Source: Firmicutes bacterium UBA3932 (GTDB lineage Bacteria; Bacillota; Clostridia; Peptostreptococcales; Anaerovoracaceae). Taken from it: a stretch of DNA of 22,056 nucleotides. Made by a program: the position numbers and the translations under genes. The stretch lies in assembly GCA_002385825.1 (NCBI GenBank), contig DGEG01000044.1, positions 560-22,615 of the forward strand, given 5' to 3'. Shown piece after piece: positions 6,688-14,038 of this stretch (within the stretch, counting starts at the first letter, position 1; every line of letters starts with the position of its first letter). Below the pieces are notes generated by a model. It made no database searches and was not told the DNA's origin. It worked only from the letters and a program-made list of their open reading frames with translations.

Positions 6688-6763
6688 ATCGACAAGAAAG
6701 ATAGTACTTTTCTCAGAAGTAAAAATAAAAAGTGAACGGTGATTTTGAAAGGAGGAAAATGGA

Positions 6764-7111
6764 ATGAAGAGGATCGTTGTAACGAACAATAAGCGGGTCA
6801 AGGCCCAGTACGCGGATAAAGCGGAAGTAATTTATCTCGACAATGCAACCGGGCTGGATGTTCTAGAGGCAGGAAAGCGTGTCGCCTCTGAAGGCGGACG
6901 TCTGCTGCTTGACCCCACCAGATTTAAGGGATATTACAAATCCCTGGTATTCTTCAAAGAAGCCCACAAGAATGCGCCGGAAGAGAAGAGCGTTGCAGTT
7001 ATCGATGAATGCATCGAAGATGCTAAAAAGAACGGAAGCGACAAGGAACCCATTCTTGCGGGAATATTCCAGAAGAAGGATCTGGAAATCGTGAAGAAAA
7101 TTCTTGCATAA
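6764..7111 (+). CDS. GrdX-like protein
   Basis: The 115-residue soluble protein resembles the GrdX family, small proteins encoded in glycine/sarcosine reductase clusters of clostridia whose role is not defined. The resemblance lies in an N-terminal TNN after a hydrophobic strand (MKRIVVTNNKRV), a VIYLDN...LDVL segment, and a G-x-LLLDP...YKSLVFFKE segment (about 45-67). No grd genes occur in this window, so it is a stand-alone member or a relative. The start is ATG 6764 with AAAGGAGG at 6749-6756. It is divergent from the MerR-type gene and closed by a terminator, so it is probably monocistronic. The family call is from memory of the pattern. Confidence 0.6.
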   Translation: MKRIVVTNNKRVKAQYADKAEVIYLDNATGLDVLEAGKRVASEGGRLLLDPTRFKGYYKSLVFFKEAHKNAPEEKSVAVIDECIEDAKKNGSDKEPILAGIFQKKDLEIVKKILA

Positions 7112-7187
7112 TCGGAAGAACGACGGCGAACAGTAATAGAGTACGGACATTGAGCACCACCTAAAAAAATTAAGGATATTTCACTAC

Positions 7188-7227
7188 AAGGGGAAGCCTC
7201 TGCATTGCAGGGGCTCCTCCTTTTTTA
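7188..7227 (+). terminator. Terminator after grdX-like gene
   Basis: AAGGGG, then AGCCTCTGC, pair with GCAGGGGCT, then CCTCCTT, around a short ATT loop, with G-U pairs. A T-run follows (TTTTTT, 7221-7226). It lies about 75 bases after the GrdX-like stop codon. Confidence 0.85.
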
Positions 7228-7289
7228 ATTATTAAAAATTTTTGGTTGTAATATGTTCTTTGCACAGTGGAATATTAGTACTGTCAGCA

Positions 7290-7295
7290 TATAAT
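7290..7295 (+). promoter_or_regulatory. Possible -10 for the 82-aa gene
   Basis: A perfect TATAAT lies 23 bases before the start codon at 7319. No good -35 is seen (GTGGAA at 17 bp spacing is poor). A transcript from here would have a very short leader, barely including the GAGGAG ribosome binding site. Confidence 0.4.
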
Positions 7296-7318
7296 ACAAT
7301 GAGGAGCAAGGAAACAAA

Positions 7319-7567
7319 ATGAAACTGCATCGATATCTCGGCTGTGTGTATGATCTATATTTTGAAGAAGTGGATATTCGATTTTTAGTCCATAAGTCTT
7401 TGATCGATGAGGAGACCAGGAATCTCCTGCTCTTCTATGTCATTACAGGTCATGCGCCTGAAGGAATCCGGGTGGAGGCGGAGGACAATGTGCTGTGCTT
7501 TGCCCCTGAGTCCGAGAATGTGGACTTTTCTTCCGACAACAAAGATTACCTTTGGTTTGCTCTTTAA
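7319..7567 (+). CDS. Hypothetical acidic 82-residue protein
   Basis: I do not recognise this gene. The 82-residue product is acidic, soluble and has no signal peptide or membrane segment. It begins MKLHRYLGCVYDLYFEEVD and ends DNKDYLWFAL. The coding case rests on ATG 7319 after a GAGGAG...AAGGA ribosome binding region, a -10 just upstream, a terminator of the previous gene before it and a separate promoter of the next gene after it. It is probably a stand-alone gene. An overlapping frame (7407-7601) is judged a shadow because it lacks these signals. Confidence 0.6.
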   Translation: MKLHRYLGCVYDLYFEEVDIRFLVHKSLIDEETRNLLLFYVITGHAPEGIRVEAEDNVLCFAPESENVDFSSDNKDYLWFAL

Positions 7568-7614
7568 TTTCAATCCTCAACTATTATTATCAAGTCTGTA
7601 ATAGCGGCTTTTCC

Positions 7615-7643
7615 TTGAATTCCGATTCCCGATAGAGTATAAT
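7615..7643 (+). promoter_or_regulatory. Promoter of lipoprotein-ECF operon
   Basis: TTGAAT (7615-7620) and TATAAT (7638-7643) are separated by exactly 17 bases, giving a good sigma-A match. The leader to ATG 7705 is about 55 bases. I saw no preQ1 riboswitch in it, although the operon encodes QueT. Confidence 0.75.
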
Positions 7644-7704
7644 TAAGTACTGTTAAATTATAGTGTTCCGCCCAAAGATATCACGAATGCAGGAGGGCTG
7701 TCGG

Positions 7705-8607
7705 ATGTTCAGAACCGCAGCGATTGTATTTATTTCATTGATGTTAATCTTTTTCACGTTCGGCTGTGGAACGGACCAGGAAAAGATTCTAACCGATTTT
7801 ACAGATCTACTATCGGATAAGGCCACAGCGGAGAACATTCACACCATAGCCGATTTCTTGGATGAAAACATCGCAGAAGTGGATGGAGAGACCGCAACCC
7901 AAATGATCAGCGCTTATCGAGAATATCTCTTGAATTACATCATACAAAACGAAGACAAGATGACGGTACAGGAGCTCAGTGTTTATTTTGATGAGGAATC
8001 GGGGCTTATCGACACGGAAAAAATACAGAACAGCGAATTCAAGGATTACTATGAGCATATCAAAGCAGGTTGTCTCATGGTGTTGATGCGGGAAGGTACT
8101 CCCGTTTTAAAGGTAGACCACAACAAACTCCTTGAAAAATATGGAGACTATATATCAGAGCCTACTAAGGCTCTCTATCAATTTGAAGCGGAGTTAACCG
8201 AAAAACCCACTTCCCAAAATGCCACACTGGCAGTGGGCTGGGATGAACTGCTTGAAAGAACCTTCATTGCAGAAAAGCTGTTGCGAGATTATCCCGAAGA
8301 GGAGCATATAACTGCAGATGCAATGTGGATCTATACATCCCACCTCAATACACTGTTGATGGGAACCACAAATACGCCGATTTTTGATTATGCCACAAAG
8401 GAGTTTTCCGAACCGGCAAAAACTGCATACCAAAATTTTATGCTATCTGAACCGGATGCTGTATTGACCTGGGTTTTGAAAGAATATTTCACGTATTTAA
8501 ACAGCATCGACTACACATTGGATTTCAACGATAGTACCATGAGCAAAGTATTTTTCGATACATGCGATTGGCTGGTATCGGAAGCGGAAAAGAGGGTGAG
8601 AGAATAA
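7705..8607 (+). CDS. Putative lipoprotein of unknown function
   Basis: The 300-residue product starts with a hydrophobic signal (MFRTAAIVFISLMLIFFTFGC). It ends in a loose lipobox T-F-G-C with the acylated cysteine at C21, so it is probably anchored outside the membrane. The positive charge before the hydrophobic core is only one Arg. The mature part is acidic and appears mostly helical, with no repeats or domain I recognise. ATG 7705 is chosen because AGGAGGG lies at 7691-7697 and the signal peptide starts there; the upstream in-frame ATGs at 7663 and 7687 would bury the signal. Its stop is immediately followed by the ecfA1 start, so it is translated with the ECF transporter genes. Confidence 0.75.
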   Translation: MFRTAAIVFISLMLIFFTFGCGTDQEKILTDFTDLLSDKATAENIHTIADFLDENIAEVDGETATQMISAYREYLLNYIIQNEDKMTVQELSVYFDEESGLIDTEKIQNSEFKDYYEHIKAGCLMVLMREGTPVLKVDHNKLLEKYGDYISEPTKALYQFEAELTEKPTSQNATLAVGWDELLERTFIAEKLLRDYPEEEHITADAMWIYTSHLNTLLMGTTNTPIFDYATKEFSEPAKTAYQNFMLSEPDAVLTWVLKEYFTYLNSIDYTLDFNDSTMSKVFFDTCDWLVSEAEKRVRE

Positions 8608-9456
8608 TTGGACCCCATCATTCGTATAGAAGACCTGGTATTTCAATACAAGAAGGAAGACACGGCGGATGTAGAGCTTGCAGTGGACCAGGTAACTCTA
8701 CATTTTGCTCCTGGAAGCTTTAACGCTATTATCGGAAGAAACGGATCGGGGAAATCCACCCTGGCTAAAAACATAAACGGCCTCTTGATACCTACGGAAG
8801 GAGTTGTTTATGTCAAAGGTTGGAATACGGCGGACCCGGATAAGATTTGGGAGATCAGACAATCGGCGGGCATGGTTTTTCAAAACCCCGACAATCAACT
8901 GGTATCTTCCATAGTGGAAGATGACGTGGCTTTCGGACCTGAGAACCTGGGAGTGGAACCGGGTGAAATCCGAAAGAGGGTGGACGAATCCCTGTATGCT
9001 GTAAACATGTACGAGGAGAGAAAGAAAGCCCCCCATTTGCTTTCCGGAGGCCAGAAGCAGAGGATTGCCATAGCAGGCGTAGTGGCCATGCGGCCCGAGT
9101 GCATCATCTTTGATGAGCCTACGGCTATGCTGGATCCTCACGGCAGGCAGGAGGTTATGGATATTATCAAAAAACTCCATAGGGAAGGAATCACCATCGT
9201 GCTCATCACCCACTTCATGGAGGAAGCGGCTATGGCTGAGCGGGTAATCATCATGGATAAGGGAAAAGTGATGCTGGACGGGAGCCCCCGTCAGGTTTTT
9301 CCCAAAGTGGAGGAGATCCGGAGCATGAATTTAGATGTTCCTTTTGCCGTAGATCTGGCAGACCGGCTGCGGCGCAGGGGCATTCCCGTTCCTCCAGAAA
9401 TAATAAATGACGAAGAAATGGTGGATTTTCTATGCCAATACAAGTCAAAAATCTGA
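8608..9456 (+). CDS. ecfA1: ECF transporter ATPase EcfA1
   Basis: This is one of the two ATPase subunits that power energy-coupling factor vitamin uptake with EcfT and an S component. The 282-residue protein has Walker A GRNGSGKST (43-51), the Q-loop FQNPDNQL (Q92), signature LSGGQ (145-149), Walker B IIFDEP (D169, E170) and the switch His in LITH (H202). The start is TTG 8608, directly adjoining the preceding TAA, with AGAGGGTGAG as the ribosome binding region. The IRIEDLVFQYK beginning is normal for the family. It overlaps ecfA2 by 25 bases. Confidence 0.93.
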   Translation: MDPIIRIEDLVFQYKKEDTADVELAVDQVTLHFAPGSFNAIIGRNGSGKSTLAKNINGLLIPTEGVVYVKGWNTADPDKIWEIRQSAGMVFQNPDNQLVSSIVEDDVAFGPENLGVEPGEIRKRVDESLYAVNMYEERKKAPHLLSGGQKQRIAIAGVVAMRPECIIFDEPTAMLDPHGRQEVMDIIKKLHREGITIVLITHFMEEAAMAERVIIMDKGKVMLDGSPRQVFPKVEEIRSMNLDVPFAVDLADRLRRRGIPVPPEIINDEEMVDFLCQYKSKI

Positions 9457-10292
9457 CGCACATATATAGTGAAGGTATGCCCTATCAGACGGTAGCCCTT
9501 GAAGATATCAGTTTTGAAATCGACGATGGAAGCTTCGTCGGCATTATCGGTCACACGGGATCAGGGAAGTCTACCCTGATTCAGCATTTAAACGGTCTTT
9601 TGAAGCCCAAATCCGGCTCCATAATCGTGGACGGGGTGGATATAACGGATCCTTCCGTAAGTCTGAGGGATATACGCAAGACCATCGGACTCGTGTTTCA
9701 GTATCCGGAATACCAGCTCTTTGAGGAGACGGTGGAAAAGGATGTGGCATTTGGCCCTCAGAATCTGGGATTGCCGGAAGAAGTGGTGTCGGAAAGGGTA
9801 AAAGAAGCTCTTGAATTGGTGGGGCTTTCCTATGAAAAAATTGGGAAGCGTTCCCCCTTCGATCTTTCCGGCGGGCAGAAAAGACGAGTTGCCATAGCCG
9901 GAGTCATCGCCATGAAACCGAAGGTGCTCATACTCGACGAGCCCACCGCCGGACTCGACCCGAAAGCGCACAAAGATATACTTCGGCTTATCCGCAACGT
10001 TCAACGAGAAGAAAAAATTACGATTATTCTGGTTTCCCACAATATGGGAGATATAGCCGCTCTGTCGGAAAAGGTGCTGGTTATGCACAAAGGACGTCTG
10101 GTCATGGAAGGAACGCCCAGGGAGGTGTTCTCCCGTGCTGAACAGCTGATGAGCATAGGCTTGCAGTTGCCTCCCGCTTTGCAGTTTACGGAGGCTTTAA
10201 GACAGAGAGGAATAGAATTGTCAGGAATGCCCCTCACCATCGATGAGGTGGAGAGGGAAATTGCCGCTTGGATTGGAAAGAAAGAAATATGA
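9432..10292 (+). CDS. ecfA2: ECF transporter ATPase EcfA2
   Basis: This is the second ATPase of the ECF module, forming the heterodimer with EcfA1. The 286-residue protein has Walker A GHTGSGKST (40-48), the Q-loop FQYPEYQLF, signature LSGGQ (145-149) and Walker B LILDEPTAGLDP (D169, E170). The LVSHNM switch His is also present. The FQYPEYQLFEETV stretch is characteristic of EcfA2 as against EcfA1. ATG 9432 lies inside ecfA1 and the gene's stop overlaps the ecfT start (ATGA), so three genes are tightly coupled. Confidence 0.93.
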   Translation: MPIQVKNLTHIYSEGMPYQTVALEDISFEIDDGSFVGIIGHTGSGKSTLIQHLNGLLKPKSGSIIVDGVDITDPSVSLRDIRKTIGLVFQYPEYQLFEETVEKDVAFGPQNLGLPEEVVSERVKEALELVGLSYEKIGKRSPFDLSGGQKRRVAIAGVIAMKPKVLILDEPTAGLDPKAHKDILRLIRNVQREEKITIILVSHNMGDIAALSEKVLVMHKGRLVMEGTPREVFSRAEQLMSIGLQLPPALQFTEALRQRGIELSGMPLTIDEVEREIAAWIGKKEI

Positions 10293-11089
10293 TAAGGGAT
10301 ATCACGTTAGGACAATATTATCCTGGAGATTCGTGGATTCAAAGGCTTGACCCCAGAACAAAGATCCTGTGTACTTTTGCATATATAATTTCGCTTTTTT
10401 TAGTCAGGGACTTCATCGGATTTGCCTTTGTAGTTTTTTGCCTGGGTCTTGTAATCTTCTTTTCAAAGGTGCCTCTCAAGTTTATTTTCAGAGGACTGAA
10501 ACCCATTTTTTTCATAATCCTGTTCACTTTTACAGTGAATATGTTTATGACCAAGGGAGAACCATTGGCAAGGATCTGGTTTTTGACCGTTACGAAAGAA
10601 GGCCTGTACAACGCTTTCTTCATGGGGCTCAGGTTGGTGCTTCTGATCATAGGCTCTTCCATGCTTACCCTGACTACGAAGCCCATCAACCTTACCGACG
10701 GTATCGAGCGCCTGTTGTCGCCCTTGCGTAGTGTAGGCGTGCCTGCCCATGAATTGGCCATGATGATGACCATCGCGTTGCGGTTCATACCTACTCTCTT
10801 GGAAGAGACGGATAAAATAATGAAGGCCCAGATGGCCAGAGGAGCCGACTTTGAGACGGGAAACCTGCTTTGTCGAGCAAAAAGCCTGATTCCTTTACTG
10901 GTCCCGCTGTTTATCAGCGCATTTCGCATTGCTCAAGATCTTGCCTTGGCCATGGAGGCGAGATGCTACCGGGGAGGCGATGAGCGGACCCGTATGAATC
11001 CTATGCATTTTCACTGGAGCGATGCTGCAGCGGGACTGTGCATGGTCGGATTTATTGCGCTTATAATCATACAATCCCGCATTTTATAA
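10289..11089 (+). CDS. ecfT: ECF transporter membrane subunit EcfT
   Basis: EcfT is the transmembrane coupling subunit that links the ATPases to the S component. The 266-residue protein has hydrophobic segments around 28-60, 70-88, 110-128, 195-215 and 245-265. The coupling helices carry the conserved A-R-G (183-185, in QMARGADFETG), and a second A-R motif appears at EARCYRGG (about 223-230). The start is ATG 10289, overlapping the ecfA2 stop. An upstream start at 10268 would add seven residues inside ecfA2 and is not needed. queT follows after 18 bases. Confidence 0.93.
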   Translation: MIRDITLGQYYPGDSWIQRLDPRTKILCTFAYIISLFLVRDFIGFAFVVFCLGLVIFFSKVPLKFIFRGLKPIFFIILFTFTVNMFMTKGEPLARIWFLTVTKEGLYNAFFMGLRLVLLIIGSSMLTLTTKPINLTDGIERLLSPLRSVGVPAHELAMMMTIALRFIPTLLEETDKIMKAQMARGADFETGNLLCRAKSLIPLLVPLFISAFRIAQDLALAMEARCYRGGDERTRMNPMHFHWSDAAAGLCMVGFIALIIIQSRIL

Positions 11090-11107
11090 CTGCAAGGAGT
11101 AGTTACT

Positions 11108-11575
11108 GTGAGATCGAAATATCTGGTACAAGGCGCAGTGATAGCAGCTGTATATACTGCCGTTACCCTGCTTTTGATGCCACTATCCTACGGGGTTATG
11201 CAGATTCGTGTATCGGAAGCGTTGACTGTTCTTCCGGCCCTCACTCCTGCTGCAATTCCCGGGTTGTTTGTAGGTTGTCTCGTGTCCAATATGCTGGGGC
11301 CTTACGGTGTGATCGATATGGTATTGGGAAGCACGGCGACTTTGCTTGCAGCAATCGGTTCGTACAAATTGCGAAAAAGAGCTTTTTTAGTCCCGCTGCC
11401 TCCGGTTTTGGCAAACGGACTTATAATCGGTCCAATGCTTTATTATGTATATGCAGTGCCCGTTCCCTTTTGGGCATGCATTTTCTGGGTGGCATTAGGA
11501 GAAGCTATAGCCTGCTATGTGATAGGATTTCCCCTTTTGAAATACTTGAGCAAGCGAAGCTCGATTTTCGGGTAG
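11108..11575 (+). CDS. queT: QueT, queuosine-precursor S component
   Basis: QueT-family proteins are predicted ECF substrate-binding (S) components for queuosine precursors such as preQ1. The 155-residue membrane protein has about five or six hydrophobic segments. The family stretches are IRVSEALTVLPALTPAAIPGLFVGC, GSTATLLAAIGSY and LPPVLANGLIIGPML. The start is GTG 11108 with AAGGAGTAG at 11094-11102. Its place right after ecfT suggests it is the partner of this EcfAAT module; in Bacillota one module often serves many S components. No other queuosine genes lie in the window. Confidence 0.87.
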   Translation: MRSKYLVQGAVIAAVYTAVTLLLMPLSYGVMQIRVSEALTVLPALTPAAIPGLFVGCLVSNMLGPYGVIDMVLGSTATLLAAIGSYKLRKRAFLVPLPPVLANGLIIGPMLYYVYAVPVPFWACIFWVALGEAIACYVIGFPLLKYLSKRSSIFG

Positions 11576-11581
11576 CAGAAA

Positions 11582-12853
11582 ATGAAGAGGAACCGTTGGT
11601 TATTCATAATTATTCTGATATTGCTCGCGATCATTATCGTTTTTGCGTCTTTATTGGAACATCGTGAATCGAAGCTTGCGTCGAGCGATCCTTATCTCAC
11701 TGAAGCCAAAGAAGTTTATGAACAAAGAACTTCTGAAGGTGAGGCGGACCATGAACTCCAAGCTGATCCCGGTGAAGTGCTGGCTGTGGAGGAAAGGATT
11801 CTGGAACCTTCTTTTCCCGTGGCTCTCGCTTATGATAAGTACCTGACCACTTATACCTATTTCTTTGTAGGTGAGGATTCCGTCATCATACGTCAAGGCC
11901 CTTCGTTTGCAGAACCCATTCTCCGAAAGGCTGAATATGGGGAACGGCTTAATTACCTGGAAACCGTTTACGTGGCCGCTGATGACGGAGGTACGGAGCA
12001 ATGGCATCACATAATCTGGGAAGAGGATGGGGAAAAGCGGTTCGGCTTTATTCACGGTTCTGACGCAACGGAACGCCTGTATCAGTTTGACAAGATGGAA
12101 GAGGCTGTAAAAAAGGCAGAAGCTTATGCAGAAAGAGGTGAACTTACTTACATCAGCAATTATCAGAACCGAAACGGCTATGCGCCGCTTTATAAAGGGA
12201 AAACCGTTGACGATAAGGGTAATAGGAGGAGCCAGAGCGCTCCGGGATATCCCAGCCTTAGCCATAAGGAAGATTTCATTTATTTAGGAGACGGGACGCT
12301 GGTGCGATATCTTTTCCCCAGCGAAGATTACGCCAGGGTGGAAGTAGTAGCGTCAGGAGAGCGGTATTACGTGCCCCAAAAATACATTCCAAAGGATCAT
12401 AGGATTCACGACCTTAGGAAGATAATAGTTTTAGACGTGACCAATCAGAACGAAGGGGTATACGAAAAGATAGAAGGGACATGGACACTTATATCTTATA
12501 CTCAAGCCACCACGGGGAAAGAGGGAAGGTATTCCCAGCCTACGCCTACAGGTTTTTATTTCGGTATAGAACGAAGGCCTTATTTCAGGTATTATGAGGA
12601 TGGGACCACAAAGATCCAGGGTTATGCCCCTTATGCAATTCGATTTGCCGGAGGCGCTTATATTCACGGGGTGCCTGTGAATTATAAATACCTTGCCGAC
12701 GGGACGCAGATAACGCCGCCTCATCAGGAATACTCCAAAACCATAGGAACCGTTCCTCTTTCACACAAATGCGTCCGCAATTATACCTCCCACGCAAAGT
12801 TCTTATATGATTGGTTTTCCCCGGGAGAGACAGTCGTTATTGTAATCGATTGA
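11582..12853 (+). CDS. L,D-transpeptidase (YkuD) with SH3-like domain
   Basis: L,D-transpeptidases form 3-3 peptidoglycan cross-links through a cysteine. The 423-residue protein has an N-terminal membrane anchor (about 6-24) and an acidic linker. An SH3-like segment (about 94-160, VGEDSVIIRQGPS...) and possibly a second (about 230-275) follow, then a YkuD domain (about 284-423). In the domain H362 (IHGVP) and C397 fit the catalytic His and Cys. The hallmark SHGCVR reads SHKCVRN, with Lys396 for the usual Gly. ATG 11582 is 6 bases after the queT stop with only a weak ribosome binding site, suggesting coupled translation. It is probably the last gene of the lipoprotein-ECF transcript. Confidence 0.88.
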   Translation: MKRNRWLFIIILILLAIIIVFASLLEHRESKLASSDPYLTEAKEVYEQRTSEGEADHELQADPGEVLAVEERILEPSFPVALAYDKYLTTYTYFFVGEDSVIIRQGPSFAEPILRKAEYGERLNYLETVYVAADDGGTEQWHHIIWEEDGEKRFGFIHGSDATERLYQFDKMEEAVKKAEAYAERGELTYISNYQNRNGYAPLYKGKTVDDKGNRRSQSAPGYPSLSHKEDFIYLGDGTLVRYLFPSEDYARVEVVASGERYYVPQKYIPKDHRIHDLRKIIVLDVTNQNEGVYEKIEGTWTLISYTQATTGKEGRYSQPTPTGFYFGIERRPYFRYYEDGTTKIQGYAPYAIRFAGGAYIHGVPVNYKYLADGTQITPPHQEYSKTIGTVPLSHKCVRNYTSHAKFLYDWFSPGETVVIVID

Positions 12854-12929
12854 TGGAAGTTTAGAACTTTCTATCATTCTATTATTGAAGATTTTCATAA
12901 ATCAAATAAATAAAAAAAGGAGAATTCAA

Positions 12930-13682
12930 ATGATGAATCAAAACACAGTGCTGGCCACAGTTAACGGAAAGGAAATTACGGAACAAGATGTTTATGCGTT
13001 TTTAAGTGAGTTGGATCCACAAATTGCAGCGCAATTTAGCTCTCCGGATGGGGTAAAAAGATTAGTAAATGAATTGGTTAACGGGGAGATGCTGTACCTG
13101 TATGCCATGGAGAATTCTTATGACCAGGAAGAGGATTTCAAATCGGAGTTAGAAAGGGTAAAAGCGAATATTTTAAAAAAGTATGCTGTAAACAAGATTT
13201 TGTCGGAAGTATCTGCCACAGAGGATGAAATCACTCAATTCTATAATGACAATAGTGAGCGCTTCCAAAAGCCTGAGGCTGTCAGGGCAAGCCACATCCT
13301 GGTGGATGAGTTTGAAAAAGCTAAAGAAATACAGGACGAAATCCACCAAGGACTGTCCTTTGAAGAGGCAGCCCAAAAATATTCCACCTGTCCCTCCAGG
13401 CAAGTCGGCGGAGATTTGGGCGAGTTTGAGAGAGGAAAGATGGTTCCGGAATTTGAGGAAGCAGCTTTTAATTTGAAGGAAGGGGAACTCAGTGAGCCCG
13501 TAAAAACTCAATTTGGATATCATTTAATTAAATTGCAGTACAAAAATGAAGCAAGACTGCGTACAATAGACGAAGTGAGAGAACAGATCAAACAGCAAGT
13601 GATTCGCGCAAAACAGGAAGAAAAATACTTTAATACGATGGAAGAGTTTAAAAATAGATATAATGTTTCGATAAACATTTAA
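12930..13682 (+). CDS. Parvulin-type peptidyl-prolyl isomerase, cytosolic
   Basis: Parvulins catalyse cis-trans isomerisation of peptide bonds before proline. The 250-residue protein has a helical SurA-N-like chaperone part (about 8-105) and a parvulin domain (about 118-205). The domain includes ASHILV (H122), STCPS (C154), GGDLGEFERGKMVPEFEEAAF and FGYHLI (H198). No signal peptide or lipobox is present, so unlike PrsA it should act in the cytosol. The start is ATG 12930 (a second ATG follows at 12933) with AAAAGGAGA upstream. In-frame codons back to 12885 are an AT-rich leader. The 76-base upstream gap has no convincing promoter. A long hairpin terminator follows. Confidence 0.87.
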   Translation: MMNQNTVLATVNGKEITEQDVYAFLSELDPQIAAQFSSPDGVKRLVNELVNGEMLYLYAMENSYDQEEDFKSELERVKANILKKYAVNKILSEVSATEDEITQFYNDNSERFQKPEAVRASHILVDEFEKAKEIQDEIHQGLSFEEAAQKYSTCPSRQVGGDLGEFERGKMVPEFEEAAFNLKEGELSEPVKTQFGYHLIKLQYKNEARLRTIDEVREQIKQQVIRAKQEEKYFNTMEEFKNRYNVSINI

Positions 13683-13719
13683 GGCTAAGGCGTTTTAAGG
13701 CTTATTAAGTCTCTGTAAT

Positions 13720-13785
13720 AAGTGTCTGGTGTCAAATGCAAGTATTTAACAATCAATCCTTGCATTTGATGTCAGACACTTTTTA
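13720..13785 (+). terminator. Long 22-bp hairpin with U-tract after parvulin gene
   Basis: The arms are 13720-13741 and 13760-13781. Nineteen Watson-Crick pairs and three consecutive central G-U pairs make a 22-bp stem without bulges, around an 18-nt loop, followed by TTTTT. It works as an intrinsic terminator on paper, although the stem is about twice the usual length. The outer GTGTCTG/CAGACAC arms resemble dispersed palindromic repeats seen in other genomes. A smaller stem, CTTATTA/TAATAAG (13701-13722), overlaps its base and is mutually exclusive. It lies in the 356-base gene-free stretch 13683-14038. Confidence 0.7.
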
Positions 13786-13899
13786 AAGGCTGATAACATT
13801 TTTTAAATTATAAGAATTGGGAAATTACAACCGGTTGACGGAATCTCCCGTCTAAACCACCCTGCAATTCATTTTTACTACTTGTAAATTAAACCGCTT

Positions 13900-13905
13900 T
13901 ATAAT
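13900..13905 (+). promoter_or_regulatory. Candidate -10 of the nrdD promoter
   Basis: A perfect TATAAT lies at the edge of the first NrdR-type palindrome. A -35 is poor: TTACTA at 13875-13880 would need a 19-bp spacer. Overlap of the -10 with the palindrome fits repression by occlusion. Confidence 0.55.
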
Positions 13906-13951
13906 ACTATATATAGTAACTGCAATACTAATTATCAACTATACAAAGTAT
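13904..13951 (+). promoter_or_regulatory. Tandem NrdR boxes upstream of nrdD
   Basis: Box 1 (13904-13919) has the perfect palindromic core CTATATATAG, matching the NrdR consensus ACACWATATATWGTGT at its central ten positions. Box 2 (13936-13951) keeps CTATA on the left and G-T on the right. The centres are 32 bp apart, that is three helical turns, the known spacing of paired NrdR sites. NrdR is the nucleotide-sensing repressor of ribonucleotide reductase genes, so nrdD and the following nrdG are likely repressed when dATP is high. Confidence 0.75.
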
Positions 13952-14038
13952 ATCGCGGGGTTTTGGGAGGTAAGTACGAAAAACCCATTGACGCAGATCA
14001 CAGGCAGCAAACAACAAAGCACAACGGGAGGTCAGGGT

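Noticed and set aside
7644..7704. preQ1 riboswitch ahead of the ECF-QueT operon
   Set aside because: The leader is too short and lacks the A-rich tail and compact stem-loop of preQ1 classes, as far as can be judged by eye.
11038..11667. 209-codon ORF across ecfT, queT and the transpeptidase start
   Set aside because: It is out of frame with three recognised genes, and its Cys/Ser/Arg-rich translation is typical of a shadow frame.
13988..14038. TTG start for nrdD with a 17-residue extension
   Set aside because: The extension is Gln/Thr/Gly-rich and unlike the family, and the ATG at 14039 has a well-spaced GGGAGG.
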